Shown: positions 25,499-37,400 of the stretch, piece by piece
Layout: every line of letters starts with the position of its first letter
Position numbering within the stretch: the stretch's first letter is position 1
Assembly: GCF_901933205.1 (NCBI RefSeq)
Contig: NC_044582.1
Span: 18,823,820 to 18,887,819 of the forward strand
Length of the DNA stretch: 64,000 nt
Direction of reading: 5' to 3'
Origin: Camarhynchus parvulus
Taxonomy: Eukaryota > Chordata > Aves > Passeriformes > Thraupidae
The notes under the pieces: model-generated
What the model saw: only the letters and a program-made list of their open reading frames with translations
Told to the model about the DNA's origin: nothing
Databases searched by the model: none
Position numbers and translations under genes: made by a program

Positions 25499-28400
25499 GT
25501 GAGTATCCCTCTGCAGGGCCCTCCTCACACCCATCCTGCTCCAAACCAGCATTTCCAGCCAGCTTGGCACGGTTATGGAGGAGATGCCGAGTGTATGTAG
25601 AAATAAATCAGCATGTGAGATTCCTTTGGAGACATTCAGTCCAAGTCTTCAGTCCTCTGATTTATGGTAAAATCACAGAATAAGCTGAGTTGGAAGAGAC
25701 TCACAGGGATCATCCCAGCTCCTGGCCCTGCACAGACACCCCAACAGTCCCACCCTGTCCCCAGGAGTGCTGTCCAATGCTCTGGCAGCCTCGGGGCCAT
25801 GCCCATTCCATGGGGAGCCTGGGCAGTGCCCAGCACACTCTGGGGATGAACCTTTCCCAAAAATCCATCCTAAACCTGCCCTGGCACAGCTCCAGCCATT
25901 CCCTGGGTTCTGTCTGATTCACAGAAAGTGGAAAGAGCCCTCTTCTGTTCCTGCTCAAGGTCTGTGTCCCCCAGTGCTGTGCCTGTGATACTGGGGTAGC
26001 CTGGGGAGCTCCTGTCTTTAACCTGTGGTAGAGATAAAATGCTCCAGGGGAGCATTTTGGGTGTTAAAAGCATAAAAAAGGGACCCTTGAAACAATTGCA
26101 CAGAGGATTCTCAGGCCCTGCATCCCAGCATGGGGAACCAGGAGCTGCTGGGCTGATCAATCTATTGGGACTGCTCGAACAAACATTGCTCCTGTTGATA
26201 TATGGAAAGGTTGATGGGTAATTATGAGTAATTATAAGGCCAGACAGCCTTTCCTTCCTTATTAGCTTGCAGTATTTAATATTTTCTGGGTAAAATGTTG
26301 ACATTCAGCAGCTGAAAACTCAGTAAGGCAGTTGATTGCTGTTTTTAGAGCTCCTATATAAAAAAAAGCCAACTTAACTTAAATACCATCTGTTGACTTT
26401 AGAGTTAAATAAACTCAGTGTTTATGTTAAAATTACATAGCTGGAGTACTTCATGTCAAAATTACAATTCTGGATATTTTTAGGTTCTTTGAGCCTATAT
26501 TAAGCTCATTGTAGCATGGAATACGAAATGGCCCCGTAGGAGAGTGTCACTTGCTGATTGCCATATGGCTGCCTCGCTCTGCACTTCACAAAGACCCACT
26601 GGTGGACTCCTTCTGCTTCAAGAAATGTATTTATAACCCAAAAGTATCAGCTTGGCAGGGACAAAGCTATTTTGGTAGCACAAAGCTCCCTCACCTGGGC
26701 CGTGTTTCTCATGTTGATAAGGGAAGGAGGCTGTGGCAGCAGGTTTAGAATGATCAGGGTTCTGGGGTTGGCTGCTTGGTGTATCAGGAAAAGGGAGACT
26801 TCATGGGTTTTCACAGAAATTAGAGCCTAAATACTGCAACATGTAGAAGGAAAAGGCTTTGGCATTGCCCTGGATTACATTCTCATGTGGAGTTGTCTCC
26901 CTTTCCCTAAGTACATCCCAGTGTGGGTGTCTGGGACCTGTCCCTGTTCATCTGGCACTGACCCTTTTGTGCCAGGGTCCTGGAAATCCAGGATGAGGTT
27001 TTTCCAGGATAAGATTTTTCCAGGATTAGCCTGACCCCAGTAATGCTTGCACAGAAATGTCCCACCAAGACCTGCTTGATTTGGAGGAAGGGTTTGAGTG
27101 CCTTAGAGTTTTATTGGGGTTTATTCAACCTGCATCACTTACATGTGAACTCTGATGGGTTGAGTCAGGCCTGGGGCTTGAAAATAACTGTGTGTCATGG
27201 AAATATCTCAGAACTTCCTCCTGCCAGTCCTGTGTGTCCATGTGTCACCTTTGCCACTTGCTGGCACATGGAGTGCTCTGAACCCCTGTGCTCATGGCTG
27301 GGAGCTCTGCCCAGGATGAGATTTCTTTATCAGAGCACTGCATTTCCAACGCAGCTGATGATGCAAGATGTGTTCATCATCATCACTTGCCTTTTTTGGC
27401 TTCTGTTTGTCTGCTGGTGGAATTTATTGTCTGCCATGGAGCGCTCCATGCTGAGGTCAGGTTATTTTAAGTTAATGCCATTTAAGGGATTTCAAATCTG
27501 GGACACTTGTCTCTCTCTGTGGTCGCAGCATCCGAGCTGCTTGAGGAGCTGACATCTAGTGGCCAGAAAAGTGCTTCTCCTGGAGTGACTGTCAGGTCTG
27601 GGGAGTGCTTTTGTAGTACATCCTAAGTCCTAGTTGTACTTTCACAGAGAAAAAATTGCGTTTTGTATTTATAATAAATGTGGCACCCAGTGTGGCAGGG
27701 CAGTCCTGGCTGTGGTTGCTGTTGATTGGGAGGGCTCTGGTGACTTGAAGAAACCTTTTCTTGACAGAATACTTGCAAATCAAGCAAAAAAGTTGTATTT
27801 TAGTAATACAGAGAAAATGATGATGCATTGCATGACTGAATAAAATTTTGGATTTGAAAGAGCAGCTATATCTCAGGTTCTCCTGGAGTAAGAAGCCAGT
27901 TTTCATACCTAGCACAGCCTCTGGAAACAGCACATTTTGAGTGAGCTGGAGCTAGTGAAGTTCTCTAGCAGTGTGCAAATAGCTGCTCCTTTGTCCTGGT
28001 ACTTCACCTCCCTGTAGTGAGGAACTGTGGGCACTTTTCTTCTCCAAGAGAAACCGGGACCCACCACAGTCCTTGAGACCTGAGAACCAAACTGTAATCC
28101 TTGATGCTCAGCCTCCTAAAAAGTCCAATTTTCAATTGCTCTCCACCTTCAGATAGCAGTTAAAGTGAATACAGATTTATGTTTTTAATTCAAAATGTTA
28201 TCCTTCCTGTGAAGTAAAGAAGTTCTTTACTAAATGAAATTGTTTAAAAACAGCCTGGGCCAAATAGCTCACTTTAAAAACAACAGTGGCAAGAGGCTCA
28301 TTGTTAATTGTTAATTAGGGCCTTGTGTCCTTATAATAATTCAATTTGGCAAGGGTTTCCCCTTTGCTTTCCCTGTCATGGTGGTGCAGGAATGCTCAGC

Positions 28401-31400
28401 TGGCACAGAGGCTCCATCACCCCAGGGAGCACAAGCCCAGGAGTGGGGAGTGGGGAACTCTCCAGTCCAGAGCTGCAGTGGGCATTTCTCTGTGCCTTCC
28501 CTGTGTCCTGCTGAACAGGGAGGGGCACTGGGGTCTCCAGAGAAACACAGCCTGGAGGGCCGCTGGAGTCTGTGTTGGCTAAGGAAAATAGAACCTCAAC
28601 TTTGGTTCTTTTTCTTCAATTTGTGTAGAAGTCAGTAGAAATGAAAAAAATAATTCCTGGCTGGAGCTGTTACCCATCCCTTTTTCACCTTTCCCTCCCT
28701 AGGTATCTGCCTCTGTCTTGTCTGAGCTTTTCATCTCATGTTTTATTGCAGAATTTTGTCCAATTGTACCCAAATTACGGGTTACTTAAATGATGTGTGT
28801 CTATCTCCCCAAACAGTTGAAAAAGGGAATTGGAAATTACACTGTTGGAAGCTGGAAAAAGAGGAAATTAGGCTCTTTCAGATGCTTGCTGTTTTTCCAG
28901 TCCTTTGAAATAATCTTGAAGAAAAGGGAGTTTTGTAAAACTCCCTTTTCTAAAACACTCAGCAATTGAACTGTTCTCCTTTAATTTCAGCATGCAGCAG
29001 ATTTGGAAAAGAAACAGAATGAAACTGAAAACAGAAAACTGCTGGGAACAGTCATCCAGTATGGGAATGTCATCCAGGTAGGCTGTGAACATCTGTGCAA
29101 GCTGGAGAGCATTTAGTTGAAAATTCCCTGCTCAGTGGACTTCAGGTTTCTGGAATTGATGATCAAGAGCCTGTAGTTTTGCCAGGTTTCACAGTGCTCT
29201 GAAGTGGGATCCTGGGTATTACATCTGTGTTGACATCAGTGTTTTATTATGGTTAATTGTGCTTGGTTTTGAGGTCACCATTGATTGTTTTCTTCAAAAA
29301 TCCTTGTTAGAGCCCTCATTAGAGTTGTTGGGAGGTGGCACATGTACAACACCAAATATCCTCTTACAGTGAAATGTTGACACTTAAATCATAAACTGAC
29401 ACAGAGAAGGAAAATCAATAGAAATAGTTAATTTTTTGTTGTTAGATGAGACCAAGCAAAGCAAGAGAAGAGCAGCTTTGCCTCTTACCAGGAAGAGCCA
29501 CTTAGTCCCCAGCATTTCACAAGTTTTGGTCGTGGGTTTTTTTGAACGAGTTGTTTTGGAGTGATGAGGGCATCTCCATGTGTTTGTCCTAGCTGGGCAA
29601 GGGACAGTTGGATTAACTGAAGGTGTTTTGTGCTGTGTCTGAGTGTGAGTGGAGCTGTGCCTGTGTCCATCAGTGTTTGCCCAGAATTCAGTTTGTTCCC
29701 TGTATAGCACTGCAGTTGTCTCATGCACGCTCGGGTTATTGAGGGGAGGAACAGGAGCATTCTTAGAACTGAACTCTGATTCTTATTCTAGCTGCTTCAC
29801 TTAAAAAGTAACAAATACTTAACAGTAAATAAGAGGCTTCCAGCTCTGCTAGAGAAGAATGCAATGAGGGTGACCTTGGATGAAGCTGGAAATGAGGGCT
29901 CCTGGTTCTACATCCAGCCCTTCTACAAGCTGCGCTCCATCGGGGACAGTGTAAGTGCTGCTCACACATCCCTGGGGCACAGCCTGCACTTGGGAGGCCT
30001 GCCTTGCAATTAATGCAATGCACACATCTCCCAGGGCGTGATGATGATGCAGGAACAACCTTTTTGCTATGCTGTCATGAGGGGGAGGAAAATTGCTATG
30101 GTAACTTGTATTTTGGAAACGTGGAACGATCTAACATTGGAGGGAATAAGGGACCTAATTAGGCTGGCCTTGCACAATTCCTGCTCAATTCAAAATGGTA
30201 GGAAGTGTTGAGCTCCTTCAGGAGGTTTGGAAGGAATAATTAGCATCTTGGTTTTCAGTGTTGTCAGCTTAGAATCAAAATTCGTCATCACTTGGGATGT
30301 GAGGAGTGAGGTAATAAGGAAGTGAAATGCTCCTGCTCATGGGAAATCTTTAAAAGCATTGCCATTTTAATCCCTTCTTTTGCAACATCTGAGTCACTTG
30401 AGTATGGAATCTTCCTAAAACCAGGAGGTCATAATCGTCAGTGTGCTCTGGGGTTCAGGCCAGGTATATTTGGCGCCTGAACACAATGAATTTATCAATC
30501 AGCCATCATTTATCCTGGAGCCCCATCTGTACCAAAGCTCAGTCTGCTTTGTCTGCAAGGCTCTGAGTCCAGTAGCATAGGGGTTTTTGCCTCAGTCACT
30601 GAGTTTGGTGAGCTAAATTCTGAACCAGACAGAATCCTGGTGGAACACTCAGACTGCCATCTCTCCAGACTGCAAAAAGGTGATTTCCTCCCATGGCTCC
30701 CATTAAAAAGAATTAAAAAGGAAGAAAAAGAGCTTTCTCAGGGTGAAAATTTGTCTGATGCTGCACTTCTTTGCAGGTTGTCATTGGAGACAAAGTAGTC
30801 CTGAATCCTGTCAATGCTGGCCAGCCTCTCCATGCCAGTAGCCATCAGCTTGTGGATAATCCAGGATGCAATGAGGTAAGGGGGCTCTGGCACAGCTGGA
30901 GCAGCTGTACAAACCTCTCTGTGCTTCAGCTTAGCTCTTTGTACACGGTTTGGAACTCAGCAAGTTGGTTGGTACCTGTGGCACTGCTTAGTAGGAATGG
31001 TTCTCCTGGTAATCAGTGACTTAAAAGAAGAGCTTTGGAGCTCTGCTTTCTCTTGGGTGCTGGCAGAGGTTTGGGTTTGATCTCTTTCGCATGACGGGCT
31101 AAAAACAAGTTGTTCCTTCAAAATCAGGAGTTGTGGCACAGTGATGTGCCCCATACTAGTCACTGGGAAGAAATTTAAATCTCCCAGCACAGATGTGTAA
31201 CAAGTGGCTTGCAAGCAAGTCAGCTCTGGAATTACTTGTTCTGGAGCAGGTACAGAAAAGACTTCCCTTCTGCAGAGCAATGCAGCCAGGCCTGCGGTGT
31301 TCTGGTGAAATTTGTCTAAAAACATCAGACAGTGGCTCATGGCAGGATCTTGTTCAGGCACAGCACAGTGGGGCTGATGGTCTCATTCTCCTTCTAGGTG

Positions 31401-34400
31401 AACTCAGTGAACTGCAACACCAGCTGGAAAATCGTGCTCTTCATGAAATGGAGCGACAACAAGGACGACATCCTCAAAGGGGTGAGAGGCAGAGCTGTGC
31501 CTGGCTGCAGCTGGGGCCCTGCTGGGCACTGCCCCTGCTGAGCCTGCTGCCTGCCTTTGGCAGGGGGACGTGGTGAGGCTGTTCCACGCCGAGCAGGAGA
31601 AGTTCCTGACGTGTGACGAGCACAGGAAGAAGCAGCACGTGTTCCTCAGGACCACGGGCAGGCAGTCGGCCACGTCTGCCACCAGCTCCAAAGCCCTGTG
31701 GGAGGTGGAGGTGAGGACTGCAGGGCTGGGGCTGCCTTGCTAGGAACAATTCCTCCTTCTGTTTAAAGCACTCTGTCTGGGCTTCTCGCTTTGGGTAAAA
31801 TTTTCCTGGTGTTACCAGTTGAAATGAGAATTCCTTCACTTGCTTTCTGTGCACAGTCACAGCGGAGCTCTGCTCTCTGATGGTGCAGCGCAGAGCTCTC
31901 CAGTTCAGGTGCTTTACAGTTCAGGAAAAGGGCACAGAGAAACATCAATGAAGTCATTTTCTTACCAGTCACTGAAGTTTAACAACAGCCTGTAATTTCC
32001 ACTGTCCTGCTGGGTGAACTGAAGGCTCTATTTTTGGTGTGGAATAATGTGATTATGTATAGCCTCATCTGATAGGAGGCTGCAGCCCCTTGCTAGTCTG
32101 TCTCAACTGGCTTTTTACATTCACTTGGCTTTTAAACAGAGTGACTAACACCTTGGCCATCACTGGCTTCTGAAAATAGCCTCAGTCTGTTGGTATTATT
32201 AGCATTGGTTTATGATTTTAAATCTGATTCAATTATGAAGTGCATATAAGAATCAAAAAATAAATTGTAATGACAGATAGGTGTTTTTAGATTCCTTTTC
32301 CAGACGTATCTGCTGTGACATTCAGCTTCTCCTGTATTTCAAATGAAAGTCTGCCTGTAATTAGCATGACTTTGGCATGTTATCAGTCTGTGGTAACTCC
32401 CCATGTGTGTGCAGTTACCTGGACAGGTGAGAGAGCTCTTCCCTGAAAGGAGCAGGTCAGCTGTGATGAGTTTTCTTTAGGAATCAGATTAACCCTAACC
32501 CACAGAGCAGGTGTTGGAGGCACTCCTTGCCCCACTTTGTCAGTAAATATAAACATTAATTCTTTTGTACAGTATTGTTGCATTTGAAATATTTCTAGGT
32601 GTCTTCCCTCATCCACTTTAAACAGCCAGAAATTTAGTTGCACCCGTAGGGTAATGGATTTGTTGCCTTCTGTAGGGGTTTGTTTCAAGACCTGGCAGCA
32701 CATGCACATAGAGAGCCCCTTCCTTAATTCACCTACAAACTGAGGGGATGAATTTTCCCATATTCCAGTATTCCCAGCCAGCTCAGAGCATTCCCTGCAC
32801 AGTCCTGGGGACAGATAAAAGGTGTTTTGTCATTTCTCAGCCCCTGGTTGTGTTTGCCCTTCCCTGCACATGGAATGAGGCAGGTCCTGCAGGGAGGGGG
32901 GGCTCTGTGCTGCATTCCAGGTGTGTTCCTGTCCCTCAGGTGGTGCAGCACGATCCCTGCCGGGGCGGAGCTGGCTACTGGAACAGCCTCTTCAGGTTCA
33001 AGCACCTGGCCACGGGGCACTACCTGGCAGCAGAGGTACGTGGGCTGGGCTGGCACCTCTGCCTGCCTCACACTGTGCTCTCCTCCTCTGGCACCTTCTC
33101 AAAATCTGTCATTTCTCACCCCAAAACTGGACACGGGGAGGGGAGGAGAGTGGTCATTTGGATTAATACAAAGAGATGCTAAATGTAGGAGATCAGATGA
33201 AAGAGCTGAAAGAATATCGTGGTTTGGGGTAGTCATGAGCTGATTACACTTTTTGTGTGAATTCTCGAGTCGAGAACTTCTCCTGCAAAGAATAGGCACT
33301 AAATAGTATCCTGTCATGTGGGCACAGGATTCAATGTGACTTTATTAACTGATGAATAAATGGTAAATGACTGAGAGCCTTGGGGGGAAAATGAATTCAA
33401 GTGGTGGTAATTTCTCTTGAATCACTGATTTTTGAGCAGAAGCATAGAACTGAGTATAAAATGAAAACACTGACTTCAGACCAGTCTGTAAGAACTGCAG
33501 ATAGAGAAAAGTCCAGATTAAATATCCCATTTTATATTCTTCTGATAAGCAGATTGGAAAACCAGAAGCATTTTGTCACATGTACACTGCAAATCCTTTT
33601 CAGTAGTGATCCAGTGTAGAGCTTTTCCAGTAAATCTTGGGTTTTCTAATCAGCCAAAACAAAAACATGCTCTGAGATCATACAGGAATATCCCAGAGGA
33701 GATTGCTCACCTGATCTCTGGTTAGAATAATGTTTGTTCTAAAAGATTTCTCCAATCCAGTAGATTCTAGCTGGAAATTCCACTTGGAATTTAAACAACA
33801 AAAATAAAGCATAAACTGGTTAACTCTGTACTCTTGCTCCTGTAGTGATTCCCCTGGATGAGATAACTCTCCCTGCATGTTTGCAGGTTATTTAACAATG
33901 GGCAGCCTGGTGAGCCGTGCTGGGTGTGGGCAGTGTGCTCTGCATGCCTGGAGCAGTGCAGGGCACCAGTGCCCGTGGAGTTCAGGTGATGCTCAGGCTG
34001 TGTGCCCCTTGCAGCTGTGCTGGAGTTTGACCTGCCTGTGATTCTGTTCCATCAGGTAAACCCTGACTATGAGGAAGATGACCTGGAGTGTCAATCCTCA
34101 GTAAGTATAGGCAAGGGAGTGGTCCTGCCCCTGACTCAGGAGGGCTTGGCACAGACCCAGGGCTGCCCTGGCCAGTGCACAGCCAGTCCAGGCTTCCTTG
34201 TTAGTGAAGGAACCAAAAACCTGACCATGCTCTGGAGGCTTTTAGGGCCTGTCCAAAGAGTGGGTGTTGGCACCTTAGTGCAGAACAACCCACTTGGAAC
34301 TGAATTAGCACATTACCTGAACCCCCCTCAGCTCCTCCCTTTGTGGTGTCTTTTTCTGTCTTCCTGTTTCCTCAACCTTTCCTCAGCCTCCTTCCTTGGA

Positions 34401-37400
34401 GCTCTGTCCTGCTGTGGGCTGGAAATCAAGGTGACACCAGATGGGACTTGTCCCTGAGGGAATGTCCCCCAGTGCTGTGCCTGTCTGACCTCTGTGGTTG
34501 AACAGCAAATTTGCTGTTACTGTACTTTGTCTCGGGAAAGCAGGATAACAGCAGGAATGGCAGGGGAGGGTGGTTCCAGTGCCATTCCTCTGGTTTTCCT
34601 GTGGGAGCCAGTCTGTGTTGTCAGTAAATGTTGTTGTGTCAGAGATTGAGTGTGTGGTGCTCTGTACTGGCAGAAGCTTCCCTTTGGTGTCAGCAGGAAC
34701 CAGCATTGCTTCAGGAGCTGAAAACAGAGAAAACTGGAACAGCACTTTGCGTTGTGGGTTTTATTGATTTAGTTGGATTTGATGACAGGCTTATGCAGCT
34801 TTCTTGGTCATTTATCCTGTATTATGGAGGATTTGCACCATTTGGTTATGACAAAGAGCTATTCCTTCCATTCCTAAGAGATGGATGTGATGCTTGGAAA
34901 TCCTGCAGGGTGCATTTTTCCTCCTAAAAGGATTTTTCATTATAGCCTGGCCATTGAAATGCTTCCCTCGCCCTCAGATATTGAGCTGTTTTCCTGATTA
35001 CTTCTTGGTGGCATTCGGCAGCTTGACTGCAGTAAACATGATAAAAAAACGGAACAAACCCCACCCACAGCTGTTCCCTGGGGTGTGGGGGGAATCCAAT
35101 TCTGAGGTGTTTTGTTGAGTTAATTTTTCGAGAGTTAATCAGTGTTGAGAGGCTTTAGGTGGACACCCTGCTCCTGTGCTGTGTCCTGCTGACATGTGCA
35201 TGGAAAACATCCATGTGCTGTCTCAGCTCTCTGGTTTTTCCCTGCTCTGCCTCTTTACCACTAGATGGCAAAAATACACCAGCAAGAAGAGACCAGGAGC
35301 ACAGAATTCAGCTCTGACAGGAAATTGCCACATCGTTTATCCTTCACTGGTGACAGGAGGGTGTAGGCTGCCTTATCCAACTTGATCCAAACTCCATTGT
35401 GATCCCAGTGCGAGCTGTCTGCAGGGTTTCTGTGCACAGCTCACTGGTTTTGGTGGTGCTTTCTCCTTGTCCCTCAGAGGGCTGTGCAGGAGGGGTTTGC
35501 ATGGGTGAGGTGCCAGCCCCACTTTCCAGCAGCAAAGGGGGCTGCTCTTGTCACCTGTGGGGTTGAATTTTGGTGCTCCCCGAATTGCCCCATTTCCTGC
35601 TTTCTGCTTCACTGCTCGTGTTCAGCTTTGAAGAAGTGACCAATTGTCTCCCAAAGGACAAGCAGAGCAGCTGTGTCCCTCACTGTGTTCCCTCCCCTTG
35701 CTGGGGGGGATGAAGGAGACAGCTGAAATTCAGAGAATTCATTCCAAGCGAGAGAATTTCTCCCAGAATTTCTCTCCAGATGGACTCTGAGTGTAGAGTT
35801 GCTCCTTCCCTTGAAGGCACACTCCCAAAGTGTATTTCTGTTCCATACAGATAACTGCCTGTTCCCATGTACAAAATCAGACTTTAAATGTCACTGCTTT
35901 GCAGCCAAGTTCATTGACTGCAAATATGTTAACTTGGGAGTATCCTGAGGCACAAGCAGCACTGGATACCTTTGCCATCTGCTCCGGGATGGCAGTGCCT
36001 TGCAGCAGGGCTTTGACAGGCAGGTGCCTGAGTGCTGACTCCCTTGGGTGCCACCATCACAGAGAAGCTGAGAAATTGCTGTCTTGGTCACCCTGGAGAT
36101 TGCAGCCAGGATTTAGGTGCATGGACAGCTGGTTCCTGTGTGCCAGGACAGTCAGCAGCTTCTTTAGGGACAGCTGGGAATTCCCTAGGAAAGGATTTGG
36201 AGAAAGTTGTTGTTGCTTTTTCTCAGTTCATCTTTGTTTTTTCCTAGCCTTTTGTCCTTCCATCTGAAGCCCTGGGGTTTTATCCAATTGCTGTATCTTT
36301 ACTTTGCTGGGGGAGGCTGGGGATTTGCTGGAACCTTGGGAATAAAGATCCTTCTGGTGCCATGGCCTTTGGAGCACATGTTTGTGCTTGAGAGCAGCAC
36401 AGGCTGTAGTGTGAGCAGCAGGACTTCCAACTCCTTGATTGACTTTTTGTTTCTCTTGCCTGGGATTGATGGATGTGGCTCCCAGTTTTGCTGCTGAAGC
36501 TGATTATTTCCCAGCAAGGTTGTTGGTACATGGTGTGGCCGGGTTTTTATGTTTTCAGCTCATGAATTCTGTGGTGAGAGGGATAATTGCAATGTGTGGG
36601 GTATGTTTGGAGAGCTGGCAGTGTCAGGATTGGGGATCTCAGCTGATGGGTGCTATCAGAAGGCAGACAGAGCTCCCAGTGTGTGTGGGGTGAGTGGCTG
36701 GGGGTGTTTGTCTCTCCTGGCACTGTGTGTGAGACATGAATCTGCATGCAGGGCGAGTTGCTGTGCTGGCACCCAGGGGAAGCAAGGTGTGCTTGGGCAG
36801 AGCAGCTGCTCTCAGTGTTCCTGGTGTCCTGCACCATTGCCCTGGTCCACCCTGTGTGTGTGGGGCTGGGGGGCTCTGCGGGGCTCCCCTGAGCCCGTGG
36901 GCTCTCTCCACAGCTGGACCCCGAGCAGGAGGCGCGGCGGGGCCGGGGGCCCCAGGAGAAGATGGCCTATTCCCTGGTGTCTGTGCCCGAGGGCAACGAC
37001 ATCTCCTCCATCTTCGAGCTGGACCCCACCACCCTGCGAGGGGGAGACAGCCTCGTCCCCAGGTACAGTGACCTCTGCAGCTCGGGGGGCTTTGTGGGAT
37101 TTTCAAGTAAAGCTGCTCCAGAACGTCTTCCTTCTATCCTTTGGAATCGGGTTCCTCCTCTAGTGAATGTAGAAATAATTAGAAAGTGCCTGAAGCTTGG
37201 CTTGAGTGGTTTACAACTGGGGTGTAAGTAAGAGAACACCATTTTGCAGATGGGAAGATTGAGACTAAGTGACTTGCTTGCCAGGAATGACCTGGGACTA
37301 AAAGCCTTGTGTGTTCTAGCAAGGCATTCATCCTGTTAGGATGTAACACCGACTATTTAGCACTGGATTTTCTGTTGTTTGTGTGCTCTTCACTGTTCAT

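Noticed and set aside
36549..37163. A 204-codon plus-strand frame overlapping the exon at 36914
   Set aside because: It reads the real exon in the wrong frame; the exon frame that continues across introns is [14 protein letters not shown].
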